From JBBQYD01 sp942493075 (GTDB lineage Bacteria > Verrucomicrobiota > Verrucomicrobiia > Limisphaerales > UBA8199), in the NCBI GenBank assembly GCA_942493075.1, contig OW818681.1, positions 1,798,001 through 1,862,000 on the forward strand: DNA of 64,000 nucleotides, read 5' to 3'. Each line of letters begins with the position of its first letter. Position 1 is the first letter of the stretch. The notes under the pieces are model-generated. The model ran no database searches. It saw nothing but the letters and a program-made list of their open reading frames with translations, and was not told where the DNA came from. The position numbers and the translations under genes were made by a program. This document shows, piece by piece, positions 7,847 to 19,500 of this stretch.

Positions 7847-10800
7847 ATGAACTCGATTGCGATTTCTTATTCAACGTACAGGTTCAGGCCTGCCCGGATC
7901 AGCGCGCTGCTCATGGTCCTTCTGGCGCTGACCCTGGTTCAGCAGGTGCGTGCTCACACTACCGAGGTTTTCGAAAGTCTGGCGCTTACGAATTACGTGG
8001 GCTGGTTGGTCAGTTCAGATGCAGGGAACACCAATGCAGGGTATGACCGTGATTCCTTGAATGTCAGGGCGGTCATTCGTTATACCACATCCAGTAACAC
8101 GCTTTCCACGTTCCAATACCAGACGGCATTCCGCTTGTTGGACGCCGAGAGCAACGCCGTGCCGCTGATTACGGCGGCAGCGCAGACGAATACAGTGGTT
8201 TACCTCACAAATTCGGTTTTGTTGCCGTCCATCTTTAATCCGGCGATCACCAGCACCGTTGCAACTCTTACCGCCGCGCTGAAGCCCGCGGTCCGGCTGG
8301 ATCCTTACCGTACGTATAGAATTCACGCAGCCCTGGCTGATCGGCCTGGAGGCAGCACGAATAGTTTTGTAAGCACGGGAGACCAGCAGTTGACGACCGG
8401 CTTTCTGGTAAACCACTTCACAAACATGGTCAGCGGCGATTCCGCAAAGAACGTTATTCCTACCCTTAACGCCGTTGTTAACCTGCGCACATTTGCAGTC
8501 AAGTCCATCCCGACCAAAACCAGCTTTCAGGTTCAGGCTCAGTATGTTCTCCGGCGATATGACGATTTCAATCTGGCAGCTACACATTCTGCGGTCAGTG
8601 TTACATTCGGTTTGCAGCTTTTCAATGTGACTACGGCTCAATTCGTGCCGCTCAAGAACTCCACAGTGACGCTTTCCCGGGTAGTGGCCACATGGGTCAT
8701 GGGTACGATTAGATCGCCCGGCACGACGGCATTCAATGACGTGTTGGAACTCGAGCCTGCTGACGGCGTGCAACTGGATTCGGTTAATCACTCTTTCCGA
8801 GCCGTGATTCAGATCAGGCATACCGAGGTCACCGGCCAGCCTTTGGTCGCTGGGAATACTGTGTTAGGCGCATCCACCCGCCTGCTGCATTTCAACGGCG
8901 ATCTGATGTTCGGAGCGATCAAAACCCGATTCGAAAGCATCGCAAACACTCCAGGCGCTCTGAGTTTTCCGCCTAACGCAGTCGAAACATCGCTCAGCGT
9001 CGATAATCAGCAGGGCTACGTAGTGGCTTCACCCGGCCACAAATATGGCGACGGCACCCCCCTGTCGGTCCACCTGCGTTCGGACGGGACTTCTTATTAC
9101 ATGGGCGCCGCTCCAGTGGTTGTGACCGGTCCCTCGCCGGATACCAATACCCTGAATGGAATCCGATTCCAACGGGTTGGGACGCAGCTAACCACAACGG
9201 GCGGCACCAGCAGCTTCTTTGTTTGGTATCCGACAGGTTTTGGAGCACGCGCAACGGTTGATGCGGCAAACAATGTGATTCTGCCTTATGCCGCGTTCCT
9301 GAATTTGCCTCTGAACACATTGCTCCTCCCAAACGCCAACCCGGTGATTGGGAGTCCTGCCTGGGGATGCGAGGAGACCAAGCCGTTCTACTTCCGATTC
9401 AATTCTCAGACATGGGACCTGGCAAATGGGCGGTTCCTATTTGCTGCCTCAGGTGAGCTCAAGTATGTGCGCGAAGACGAAACGGCTGCATTGAAGGCGG
9501 CGCCTGTTTCAGCCACCTACAAGTTCAAGCCATCGAACGAGGGACAGATGCAGGGGCTTGAGGGGGTAGCGAGTTCCGAAGTTATCGTCGCGGCTGATCC
9601 TCAGTGGCAAAGCGCCCGAATGACTATTGACGTCAAAGCCGGGCCGACGGCGTTTCTGGCCCATTTCCCGCACCAGGCTGTAATCGTGACGACGAATTCC
9701 TCGATACTAAGCATCAGCAACGACCTGTTCGTCACGACGGCAAGCCAGCTTTCCGGCGCCGGAAACGTGCTTGTCGCCTACACCCGCGATTGCACTGAAC
9801 CCGATTGTGCCGGAGGGAAAGGCCTTGATTCGCTCCAATTCAAAGCGCAGGACGGTGCTCTCTATTTCACCCGTGACGGAGGTTTGACGGCTAAGGGCTC
9901 TATCGGAGTTCCAAAGGAGCTCACTTGGGGTTGGATTCCTTCGAAAGCGCGCTACGCCCATACCGTTCAACCTTTCACAGAGGCGGGGTTCCATATGCCC
10001 GGCTTCTTCTTGCGCGGCGGTGAAACCTCCCAGCCGATCGAAAATCGCGCCGCCGTTCTGCTTTTTACGGGGATTGGCACGAACACCTCCACGAAGCTCG
10101 ATTTCACCCGGATCGAACGTCCGCTTTTGCCTGCCTATTCAAACGGAACGAACGGCGGGTTTGGTGACTACGCGGGACTCAACTTCCGCGTGGAAGCGAA
10201 TGGAGCAAAGTTCGCAGACAGCACGCTCGCGGGCGAAGGGACAGGCCCCTATCCTTTGACTGGGCGTTCTAAATACTATGTGCGCAAGGGAGGCATTTCT
10301 GGAATTCACGAGGCGGTATTCGGCTCGTTCCCTGAGACCAACAAATGGTATGGATACTCGTTCCAGGTAAATAATTTCGGGCTGGCGTTTCGCGACAGTC
10401 AGAATGTGGATTCGCGGACGGAAGGCGCCGTATTTGTTAAGTTTCCAAGCGAAATTCAGCAGAACTTCGAGAAGCTGATCTTCAATTGTCTGGGCGGCCT
10501 CGAACATGCCCAGGTGCCGGCGACGGAAAACGGAACTTACAAAGTGCTCAGCTATTGGAAGGCTGACTTCTCCACTTTGGCCATCGAGTTCGCCCGCGAT
10601 GAGGCGCTGGCATGCGATCCGGGGCAGGCGAAGCTCGTGCTGGGAGTTAAGGCGCACGCAGCCCCATTCCCGGGAGTAGCACTCTTCGGTGAACTTGGCT
10701 TTGAGACGAACGGGAATCTAATCACTCTGCAGAATTCAGATGTGCTGACGGACATGAGCTCGCGGTTGAAACTCCCCAGCAACCTGACCTTCGCCGGGCC

Positions 10801-13222
10801 CGCCGGGGAGAAGTGGAATTTTACTCCGGTAAATGACGCATTTTTCAACAACTACGATCATCGTGGAGGTGGGGGTGGGGACGGCTGGCTCAATATCCCG
10901 GGCAAGCTGGATGCTCCTTTCTTCGATGATTTGCAGGTCCACATGCATTGCAGTCCCGATAAGGACAACACCAATGCGCCCGTGTATCTGGCCGGCGGGT
11001 GGGGCACGCCTAACCGCGGTTACGAATGGAAGCCGGGGAAGAGCTATTTCAACCAAAACCCATCGGATCAGGACAATGCCGGGTGGCCGGTTGGAGTCGC
11101 TGCGAATGTCAGCCAGTATCGCGATGGGGTAACTGATTCAGCGCAATGGCTGGTTCGCGCCGAGAGACTTTGGCTGGATGTCGTCCAGTTCGATTATCCG
11201 CTGCTGTGGGATAAGCCGGCTCGATCATTCCGTTCCGCCAAAGATGTTAAGAATGATCTCTTCGTGTTGAAAGTGGAGCACAAGCTGAAGTATCTGAGCC
11301 CGAAATTGGCCGATATCACGTTTGGGGTTCAGTATGACGGCATCCCTCAGATCAGTCTGGCGAACATGGCCTATGACCAGCTCGGCGGGCTTGAAACGGC
11401 CGTCAAGGGCGTGATCGGCGATGCTCTCGACCAGGGCATGAACGCACTGACCGAGACCTTGTCCACACAGGCCGAAGAGCTGTTTGATCCCGCGTTTGAA
11501 TCCATCCTGCGTCCACGCGTTTTGCAGATGGTGCAGGCGATGCACCAGGCGTATAACGTCCAGCCCTTTACTAACATCACGCAGGCGGTGGACATGATGG
11601 CTTCCTACACTACGAACGGGGTTAACTCCCTTGCAGATCGCCTCACCAAACTAGCCAGTTTTCCGGGGCCGGCTATCGATTTTGCGGAGACGTTGCAGCA
11701 GAACTTGAATTCCGTAGAGGAAGCCCTGAATACCGTTGAAGATGTGCTGGCCAAGGACGGGCAGGGGAACAGGCATCTGATCAAGAACCTAATGCAGGCG
11801 ATCGTTGGAAGTGCCGCTCCGGAGTTTCTGGAGGCGCTGGTGCCTGAGAAGGTAAATGATCTGTTAAAGCAGGCGGACCCTACCTTCGATCAGTTGATGC
11901 AGGTGGTGACTGCCTTGCACCAGGCGATCACCCAGGCGAGGACCATCCTGAATACCGGCTCGGAGTTTCAACAGGAGATTGTCAACACGCTTAACTCCCA
12001 GGCTGCGAACATCAACGGGTTGGTGGTGAAAGCGCAGAAAGATTTTGCCGATACGCTCGATCAGTTTGATCTTGGACCCCAGGACAATCCGTTTGCCCAT
12101 TACACGGATGAGCAGCTAACAGATCTTTTCGTGCAGCAGCTCAAGGATCGGTTCATCGGCTCGATAGTTTCCAGCAAGTTACGGGAGATCATCCGTCAGC
12201 GCCTCTATGATTTGGATGCGTCGATCCGCCAGGCTACCGATTCCATGTTCCAACAAGTGAACGTGGTTATGCGCGACCTGATTTCTGAGACCGCCCAGCA
12301 GCTCGATAATGCGATGGCCCCGATGCTCGGGAGTCTCGATTCGATTTGCGGTGCCGGCAAGCTCAACGGCTACGCGCACATCAATGGCGACAGTCTGAAA
12401 GAGTTGCGCGTGGATATCTACGCTTCCCTCAAAGTGCCGAGTGAGATGGAGTTCCATGGGTTCCTTCTGATTCGCGAGCTGGATTCGGAGAACTTCCCAA
12501 CCGACTGTTTGCCTGCAGGCGGCAAGGCTACTGAGGTGACACTGGGGGCAGACAAGATTCCGGTGAAGTTCGCAAATTGCGATGCGAACCTTGCGGCAAC
12601 TGCAAAATTCACTTTTGATGCGGATACGGCGTTCCTGCTTGGAATGGCCGGAGGAATCGACCTCGAGGGCAAAATCACGATCGGACCGGCAACGATCAAG
12701 AAGCTGAGTGCCGCCTTGGCCTTTGGTGCGGAAGAGAATTACTTCAGCGCCGCGTGTGCGGTCTCTGTGAACAGTTACACCGGGATGGGAGGATTGTTCT
12801 TTGGGCGCACCTGCACGCTGGAGCCTTTGAAGTGGGATGCGGAAATTCAGAAAGTGGTTGGGCAGCCACCGTTTACCGGGGCCTACTCATACGTTGAGGT
12901 CTGGATTCCTGTCTCGGAAGCCCTGCTGGGGATTCCGGCAACCTGCATGTTCCAGGTATCGGCGGGCATGGGCATGGGTGTTGGGTTCTTTGTCGAAGGA
13001 CCGACCTTCCTTGGCAAGACCATGCTGGGTGTTTCCGGCGACTTCCTTTGCATTGCTTCGATTTATGGGGACATCCGCCTGGCAGGCAAGGGGAGTCCGA
13101 AAGGCATTACCATGCTGGGCAGCGGCCGCTTTGAGGTCGAACTGTGCTGCCTGGTCTGCATTTCCGCCTCCAAGACTGTTGAAATTATGTATCAGAACGG
13201 CAGTTGGGATATTGATTTCTAA
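7847..13222 (+). CDS. Giant exported protein A (about 1791 aa), unknown family
   Basis: A classic signal peptide (RPARISALLMVLLALTLVQQVRAHT, residues about 14-38) supports the ATG at 7847 rather than the TTG at 7829. The mature protein is mostly beta-rich to about residue 1170, with many Asn/Thr/Ser-rich strands and scattered cysteines (CTEPDCAGG near 655). A long helical, probably coiled-coil region follows (nt about 11395-12350, residues 1183-1500; repeated AVKGVIGDALDQGMNAL-like heptads). The C-terminal domain (about 1500-1791) is glycine- and cysteine-rich with alternating strands (FLLGMAGGIDLEGKITIG, CCLVCISA). I recognise no named family. It is the first of three consecutive giant exported genes separated by 18 and 15 bases, so it very probably forms an operon and perhaps a surface complex with them. 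Confidence 0.8.
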   Translation: MNSIAISYSTYRFRPARISALLMVLLALTLVQQVRAHTTEVFESLALTNYVGWLVSSDAGNTNAGYDRDSLNVRAVIRYTTSSNTLSTFQYQTAFRLLDAESNAVPLITAAAQTNTVVYLTNSVLLPSIFNPAITSTVATLTAALKPAVRLDPYRTYRIHAALADRPGGSTNSFVSTGDQQLTTGFLVNHFTNMVSGDSAKNVIPTLNAVVNLRTFAVKSIPTKTSFQVQAQYVLRRYDDFNLAATHSAVSVTFGLQLFNVTTAQFVPLKNSTVTLSRVVATWVMGTIRSPGTTAFNDVLELEPADGVQLDSVNHSFRAVIQIRHTEVTGQPLVAGNTVLGASTRLLHFNGDLMFGAIKTRFESIANTPGALSFPPNAVETSLSVDNQQGYVVASPGHKYGDGTPLSVHLRSDGTSYYMGAAPVVVTGPSPDTNTLNGIRFQRVGTQLTTTGGTSSFFVWYPTGFGARATVDAANNVILPYAAFLNLPLNTLLLPNANPVIGSPAWGCEETKPFYFRFNSQTWDLANGRFLFAASGELKYVREDETAALKAAPVSATYKFKPSNEGQMQGLEGVASSEVIVAADPQWQSARMTIDVKAGPTAFLAHFPHQAVIVTTNSSILSISNDLFVTTASQLSGAGNVLVAYTRDCTEPDCAGGKGLDSLQFKAQDGALYFTRDGGLTAKGSIGVPKELTWGWIPSKARYAHTVQPFTEAGFHMPGFFLRGGETSQPIENRAAVLLFTGIGTNTSTKLDFTRIERPLLPAYSNGTNGGFGDYAGLNFRVEANGAKFADSTLAGEGTGPYPLTGRSKYYVRKGGISGIHEAVFGSFPETNKWYGYSFQVNNFGLAFRDSQNVDSRTEGAVFVKFPSEIQQNFEKLIFNCLGGLEHAQVPATENGTYKVLSYWKADFSTLAIEFARDEALACDPGQAKLVLGVKAHAAPFPGVALFGELGFETNGNLITLQNSDVLTDMSSRLKLPSNLTFAGPAGEKWNFTPVNDAFFNNYDHRGGGGGDGWLNIPGKLDAPFFDDLQVHMHCSPDKDNTNAPVYLAGGWGTPNRGYEWKPGKSYFNQNPSDQDNAGWPVGVAANVSQYRDGVTDSAQWLVRAERLWLDVVQFDYPLLWDKPARSFRSAKDVKNDLFVLKVEHKLKYLSPKLADITFGVQYDGIPQISLANMAYDQLGGLETAVKGVIGDALDQGMNALTETLSTQAEELFDPAFESILRPRVLQMVQAMHQAYNVQPFTNITQAVDMMASYTTNGVNSLADRLTKLASFPGPAIDFAETLQQNLNSVEEALNTVEDVLAKDGQGNRHLIKNLMQAIVGSAAPEFLEALVPEKVNDLLKQADPTFDQLMQVVTALHQAITQARTILNTGSEFQQEIVNTLNSQAANINGLVVKAQKDFADTLDQFDLGPQDNPFAHYTDEQLTDLFVQQLKDRFIGSIVSSKLREIIRQRLYDLDASIRQATDSMFQQVNVVMRDLISETAQQLDNAMAPMLGSLDSICGAGKLNGYAHINGDSLKELRVDIYASLKVPSEMEFHGFLLIRELDSENFPTDCLPAGGKATEVTLGADKIPVKFANCDANLAATAKFTFDADTAFLLGMAGGIDLEGKITIGPATIKKLSAALAFGAEENYFSAACAVSVNSYTGMGGLFFGRTCTLEPLKWDAEIQKVVGQPPFTGAYSYVEVWIPVSEALLGIPATCMFQVSAGMGMGVGFFVEGPTFLGKTMLGVSGDFLCIASIYGDIRLAGKGSPKGITMLGSGRFEVELCCLVCISASKTVEIMYQNGSWDIDF

Positions 13223-13240
13223 ACCGCTGGCCCGGCCATC

Positions 13241-16200
13241 ATGAAAGCTCCAGGAAAAATTGAATTGATCAGTTCAGCCATGAAGTTACTCCGGTTTGTT
13301 TCTCGTTTAGCTATGATACCCAACGTCTTCCTCGGGCGCGTGCGCGCGGGTGCGCTCGGTCTGGCCGGCCTTTCTTTGTTGCTCGCGAACGTGGGTCTCC
13401 AGGCCCAGGAGCCGCTAGCCAATTCGGTTTTCACCATCGGAACAACCGCTACAAACAGTCAGGGTGCCTCGTGGGGATACTTCCTGTGGCAACCCACAGA
13501 GCCCAATGCGCTGCGGGGGCATAAGATCGCCGTGTATGCCAAAACCGGAGATGCGAATTCCGCGGCGAATTACCAACGACGGTCCATTACCCAGCGGCAA
13601 ACTGATCCTGCAGTGATTCAGGCCTTGCTCAATCGCGCGGTTAATCTGGGGGATGACCTGGGGATCCTGGAAAATCGAATCAATGCGCTTTTCGCGGCCG
13701 CAGTTCCAATTGCGAGCCTGACGCTGCCGGAGAAGGTCTCGGCTGTGATTCGTGGCGCCGACAAGGACCCTCAGCTATTGGCTAACATCGTTTTTTTGGG
13801 CCGGCTGCATCCCTCTCTCAATATGTGCCTGGGACACGCCTGGGCTGAGCCGGTGCCTGCCGGGAAAACGACATTTGAGATCCGCGATTTCGATAGTGCC
13901 ACCGAAACGGATCTTGGCGTGATCGGCCGGGTCACTGTTGATTCAGGGGCGCCGATCATTCTGCCTCCCCCGGGGCCTCCCGTTCAATTCAACGAGCCCA
14001 GTGCCAAGGGGGATCTCAACATCAAGCTGCGTTGGACCACGCCGGATGCCTTGCGCGAGGTCGGCTTGCTTCAGCACGGATTCAACCTGTACCGGATGAC
14101 CAAGCAATACGCCGAAGCCAATAACTTTCATATCAATCCGCCTTTGAGGGAACAGATCCCAGCGCTCGTGGGTTCCGGGTTTCTCAAGAAGATCAACGAA
14201 AGCCCCGTCACGGTTCGTAAGCTTTACGATGCGGCTTCGGTCGTTGATTTCGGCAACGATCCCACATGGTATGTCGCTGATGACAACAAACGGTACCAAG
14301 CAGGGGGGACGGCGTTCAACAATGGCGATCAGTTCTACTATTTCGTGGCAGCACGGGATCTCCTGGGACGTGATGGATTTGTGTCACAGGGGACGCTGGC
14401 CATGGCCTGTGATCGGTTGCCACCGGATGCCCCGGAGGGCGTTAAGGTTGAGAACCATTACACCTTCAACGCAGGAATCAGCAATCAGGTTCTTAAAATT
14501 ACGTGGCGGCAGGCACCCAATACGTCGGACGTGGTGACAGCCTATTATGTGTATCGCTGGACCAATGCAACTGATTCCACCAAGTATGCGCTCCTGCCCG
14601 CAACCAACCGGATTGCCGGGCCCATTCCACATGTGGCTAATCAAACCTACGCGAGCATTATTGATAACGGACCGGGATCACCCAAAGCCCCGGCGGACTA
14701 CAACAAGACCTACTGGTATACGGTGCGCGCCGTGGACATGGGGGCCTGCACCAACAACTTCTCGCCGAATAGTTCGCCGGCCTTCGGAGTGTTGCGCGAT
14801 CGCACCGCGCCGGATGCCCCTACAGGCGATATTACAATACTTTGCTGCCGTCCGTTGGGACGGTCAGACAAAGACTTCTTCACCCGGGATACGTCAAACT
14901 TTGACACCAATCGTGCCTATTACCGGTTTATTGTCGTGCGAACAAACGCTGGTTTGGGTGCTGTTGAGTTCTATTACACCCGAGGGAACCTGGAAACCAA
15001 CGCGATTGCACGTGTGCCGTTTCCCAGCGGGAAAGATCCTCTGGTTTTTGAATGGAGTATCAGCCGACTCGAGGCCGGTAATGGGGTTAACCGCACCTTC
15101 GCCCGGATCATTGCCAGCGATGACGAGGAGACCGCAATGATCGAAGGCAGCAACAACCAGGTGCCTGACATAGGCGATGTGCACGTTGTGAATTTTGTGG
15201 CGTATATTCGGTGCCAGGAGGTGCGGGTGCGCAACTCTCCGAACACCGGAGGTCGGTTTGATTGCGTGCATACGCCTGTGAACCCTGACGATGGCGAGAC
15301 CATCGAGCCGCCGGGAGTGGTGGTGATGCCCGCCGTGGGTTCCAAGGAATTCCGCTTGTACCGGCGTGTGAATTTCGGTCCAATGACCCTGATTAAGAAC
15401 GGACCGATTACCAATGATCCGCCTACCGAGATGCAGCTTAAAGATCCGAACCCGCCGGCCAATGCGGCTGTCCTGTGTTATTACGTGCAAACGCTGGATG
15501 AACACGGGAACGCCAGCCCTTTGACGCAGATCGGTGATTGTCTCAATTTCAAGCTTCCCAATCCGAAGCCGCTGCTCTCGCCCATCGAGGCCAAAGGAGA
15601 TGAGGATGCTCCGAAGATGGCGATCCGCTGGTTCTGCCCGCCGTTTGGGGTGGAACGCTTTGAGGTGTTCATCGCCATAGGCGGCGGGACGATGCCGGAG
15701 GACATTGGCGGCAGCCTGACCCGCGTCTCAGGGGTTCCTGCTACCAAGTGGGTAAAGCTGCCGGGTTCTGCACTACCCGTTCAACGTGAGTTCTTCATCT
15801 ATCGCACCCCGCGGGTAGGTCCGCAGTTTGGGGATGGGGGGTTCTTTGAGACCATCGTGAAGATTGAGTTGAATAAGAACTATCTGGTGTTCATCAAGCC
15901 TGTCGGGTTGGACGGGACTCCCGATCCCGATTCACAAAACAGCAAGCTCGAGAAGTTTGCCTGGAGCGCTCCTGTGCTGCAGGGACCGCTTGTTCCGTGG
16001 CCGGCCCGGCCGCTGGCCTCGGTGGCTACGAACGTGTTCCCCGACTGGGTGCGTCCGGTGTTCCTGAACAACACCAACATTACAACCAACTTTATTGGCG
16101 TGGGCATTATCGTTGGGAGCTACTCGGGGCCTGCTCACAAGCGCCTTGCTCCGGGACAGCCTGCGGTGCTCGACAGTACTGTCGATCCCACCAATCACAT

Positions 16201-16576
16201 CGTCAAGAGCGTCTCAGGCGAAAGCCTCTTTCCGCTAGTGGTCTATCGTTTCCAGGAGACCAACCAGGTTTTTCCCAGCAAGGTCTCAGGTGACCTGGTC
16301 CAGGTAACTCCGATGATGGAGACCATCGCATATACGGTGGGGGTGGATCAGCAGTTGGGCAGCAGCGCGCTGATTTACGATCCATTTATTGATGTGTTCT
16401 CCTCCTCCTGGCTGCCGCTTCCCGACCAGGGCAGTGCGGTCGGACGCAACGGCATTGTGCTACTGGATACGCAGCCGGTCGTGTTGGGGGCGCGCTACCG
16501 TTACCTGCTGGTGCGTTTCGGTGAGAACCGCGAGATCCTCGAAGTGATACCTACGGAGCCCGTTGATATTCTATAA
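13241..16576 (+). CDS. Giant exported protein B (1111 aa) with fibronectin-III-like modules
   Basis: The protein has an N-terminal signal region (GALGLAGLSLLLANVGLQAQE, residues 38-58). A second in-frame ATG at 13280 is also possible. After an N-terminal domain (60-240) come repeated fibronectin-type-III-like beta sandwiches. They are recognisable by PPxAPxG openings and a tryptophan in the B strand: about 250-380 (LNIKLRWTTP), 393-510 (LPPDAPEGVKV, LKITWRQAP, YYVYRWTN), 520-640 (DRTAPDAPTGDI) and 780-880 (MAIRWFCPPFGVERFEVF). Such modules normally mediate extracellular protein or polysaccharide contacts. No catalytic motif is visible. The gene starts 18 bases after protein A and stops 15 bases before protein C; the two intergenic linkers look alike (TAA-ACCGC and TAA-CCGC followed by a CTGSC...CC stretch). 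I infer co-expression of the three. Confidence 0.8.
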   Translation: MKAPGKIELISSAMKLLRFVSRLAMIPNVFLGRVRAGALGLAGLSLLLANVGLQAQEPLANSVFTIGTTATNSQGASWGYFLWQPTEPNALRGHKIAVYAKTGDANSAANYQRRSITQRQTDPAVIQALLNRAVNLGDDLGILENRINALFAAAVPIASLTLPEKVSAVIRGADKDPQLLANIVFLGRLHPSLNMCLGHAWAEPVPAGKTTFEIRDFDSATETDLGVIGRVTVDSGAPIILPPPGPPVQFNEPSAKGDLNIKLRWTTPDALREVGLLQHGFNLYRMTKQYAEANNFHINPPLREQIPALVGSGFLKKINESPVTVRKLYDAASVVDFGNDPTWYVADDNKRYQAGGTAFNNGDQFYYFVAARDLLGRDGFVSQGTLAMACDRLPPDAPEGVKVENHYTFNAGISNQVLKITWRQAPNTSDVVTAYYVYRWTNATDSTKYALLPATNRIAGPIPHVANQTYASIIDNGPGSPKAPADYNKTYWYTVRAVDMGACTNNFSPNSSPAFGVLRDRTAPDAPTGDITILCCRPLGRSDKDFFTRDTSNFDTNRAYYRFIVVRTNAGLGAVEFYYTRGNLETNAIARVPFPSGKDPLVFEWSISRLEAGNGVNRTFARIIASDDEETAMIEGSNNQVPDIGDVHVVNFVAYIRCQEVRVRNSPNTGGRFDCVHTPVNPDDGETIEPPGVVVMPAVGSKEFRLYRRVNFGPMTLIKNGPITNDPPTEMQLKDPNPPANAAVLCYYVQTLDEHGNASPLTQIGDCLNFKLPNPKPLLSPIEAKGDEDAPKMAIRWFCPPFGVERFEVFIAIGGGTMPEDIGGSLTRVSGVPATKWVKLPGSALPVQREFFIYRTPRVGPQFGDGGFFETIVKIELNKNYLVFIKPVGLDGTPDPDSQNSKLEKFAWSAPVLQGPLVPWPARPLASVATNVFPDWVRPVFLNNTNITTNFIGVGIIVGSYSGPAHKRLAPGQPAVLDSTVDPTNHIVKSVSGESLFPLVVYRFQETNQVFPSKVSGDLVQVTPMMETIAYTVGVDQQLGSSALIYDPFIDVFSSSWLPLPDQGSAVGRNGIVLLDTQPVVLGARYRYLLVRFGENREILEVIPTEPVDIL

Positions 16577-16591
16577 CCGCGACCTGCTGCC

Positions 16592-19500
16592 ATGGTGAAC
16601 AAACGCTTAATCGGATTTACAATGAAAGCGATGCTCTTCCGTTCGACCGCCGGCTCGCCGGTGGCACGCTTCTTCAAGCATGCCAATGAAGGTCTGCTCT
16701 TATGCGCCGTGGGATTGCTCATGGGCACGACCGCTCGTGCCGCCGTTTCGGAAACTCCCGAGGAGTTCCATGGCAGCGCCGATATCAATGGGGACGGCAT
16801 AGCTGATCTCATTATCGTGGACAAACCTTCCGGGATCTACCGGCTGGCATTTGGGCAGGCCAATGGCACCAACCTGTGGGTGGACGGCCGTCCGAGCGGG
16901 ATTGAGAATGTCACTGGTTTTGCCGCCGGGCGGGTCCTTTCCACGGCACGCGATGGGCTGGCTTTTACGGCACCGGGAGCCAACCGTGTCAACGTAGTGG
17001 ATGCCGCCAACAACGCCCAAGCCGGCCAGCCCACCAATGTATTTGTTACACCCCTGGGCCCGAATAGAGTCGCACTCCTGGATGTCGGAGGGGCAGGGAA
17101 CTCGGCGCACGCTGACATTTTTGCTCCCAGCATCGAGAATAATCCGCCGGTGCCTTATCGTCTGGGGCTTGTCCGCTCTACTGGCACTACTTTCAGCAAT
17201 ATGCTGGATCTGGCTTTGACGGCTCGCGTCGTTAACGCGGATGCGATCAAACTCAAGACCAACGTCGCCAATCCTGTTTTGGCGGGGTCCATTCGTGAGG
17301 CGGGCGGGAACGTTAACTTCATCGCCCAGACACTGGCCAGCGGGACGCCAGTGGATGTAGCAGGAGTCAACGCCCTTCCGCCAGTGGATGCTTTCGTGGC
17401 GACAAACTTCAATACTACGGCCCTTTGCCAGTTCCTGTTTTACCAGAGGGGCAGTTCCAACCTGCTGTTGCGCCCGGTCCAGGAGCCTGTCGCGGGTACG
17501 TTCAATTTTGGCGCAGGCGCTTCTTTCCCGTTCGCCTCTGCGCTTCGGGAGGTCCTGATCGTGCCTGGGACGAACGATATTCGGCTGCTGGTTATCTTTG
17601 GCCTCGGTGAGACTGCCGGCATTTACACCTTCAATGGGCTCGATGCTCCGCAAGTGGTTGAAACTTTCACGGCCCCCCCGGGGGAGACCTTCAGCGGGGC
17701 AGGTGCTTCTGGACGCGGAAACTTCAGCTTGTTTACTGGCACAGATGGGAAATCGAGCAAGTTCCAGGACTGGAAACGAAGTGGCAATGGCTACGCTAAA
17801 GGTGCGAGTGGGGCATTGCCGGACCTGAACAAGTTAAGCTCCTCGGCCAATGTCTTTCTTTTCGCAAACAGGCCTTTCGTTCATCCCTCTCCTCGCCTCA
17901 TGCGCAGTCTGAACGCCGCCGATTGGTCATCCCAGCTTCAAACAACCAACCCTGCCGGCCAGATCAGTGTCGTGGCGGAGCAGTTCGTCAGCTCCGCCCA
18001 GGGCCTCGACAACCCGACAGCACGTAACCTTGGGCCCGCTCCCACAGGTGCAGGCTTTGGATTGCCAAACCAGCTTGCTGCGAGCTTTTCCCTGGTGAGC
18101 TTCCTCCCGGCAATCGGCAACGAGGTCGCGGAAATAACCATCTCGCCCAAACCAGGTCACTTTCCGTCGGGCGTCTCTTTCACCTTGCACAGACCAGACG
18201 GTTTGGCTGCCCTGATCTTCTATCGGCTTGGCCCTCAGGATACCTGGAAGCTCTACCCGAATACTCCGATCCCGTTGTATCAGGATACAACGGTGTCCTA
18301 TTTCGGGTATTTGGGCGGGCTCAAATCTGCCATCCACACAGCCTCCTACACATTCGATGTTGCACCCGCTCAACTGGATTCCGATGGCGATGGCGTGCCC
18401 GATTTCGTTGAAGTCGGGCTTGGTGGCACTGATGCCGATGTTCACAACAAGGATTCGGATGGGGACGGCTACTCGGATTTGGCGGAAGTCCTGGCAGGCG
18501 CTAACGGGGCTCCTTACAATGCCAGCATTGTTCCCACAAATGCCCCACGTGTCGATGAACTATCTGCTTTCGACGCGGTTGTATTCCCGAGCGCGGTTAC
18601 TGGCTTGGTGCCGGCCTCGATCAATTGCCAGACTGGCACAATCGTCAGCGCCTATGATCTACATGGCGGGTTGTCCGACGTCCGGCCCGCCAGCCTTTTC
18701 TTTTCTTCTACGCTGTCCTATTTCCAGAGTCTGGTAGGTGATGCTGGGCAGCTCTTTTACGTGGCAATCACTGAGCCTCACTTCGACGTGAGGACAAACA
18801 ACACCACTTTCCCAAACGGGGCGGACACACGCGTGGGACGTGAGTTGTTACGCTTGATCCCAATTCCGCCGCTCCCGGACACTTTGCAGATTAATTACAC
18901 GAATGGCGGAGGCACTCTGGCACAGGAAACAGCCAAGTGGGTCGCTGCGGCGCTCGCGGCCCAGGACGCAATTGTCCGTCCATTGCTGCAATTGTCACTT
19001 GCTGCGGAGGACACCTTGGCCGCGCTGCTGTGGGAGCGCAAGATCGCGACACTTCTGACATCCCGCGGTTTGCTCGCACCTACCAACCAGATTACCTTCA
19101 CCCCGTTTCGTCCTCAGGATGCAGGGCGAACCAACCCGGTGCACGGCGATGTGCTTTCATTGCAGACGAATCTTCTATCGATTACGGGCGATCCCGATCC
19201 AGCCTTCCCGGGATACAACCTGCAATCGCTGTTTGCCTCACTCAATAACGCCGTTACTTCGCCTCCAACGGCTTCGATCCAAAAACTGCGTGAACTCGCG
19301 ACAGAGGTTTACCGCATCAGCTCGCTTTCAAACAATGCGGCGCCGAGCCGCTATCCATCTCCTGTGGATACGTTGCGAAGGTTCATTGCAGCGGGACAGC
19401 TCCATTCAAACTATTTGGCGGCAACCACGTTATCAGGCGCGGATCTCACGAGCGCCGCCACTGGTGTGGCGCAGGCACTGGCCGGGGTTGCTCAACGGCC

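Noticed and set aside
7717..8046. Small plus-strand frame overlapping the start of giant protein A
   Set aside because: It is out of frame with the signal peptide of protein A and shows no coding character of its own.
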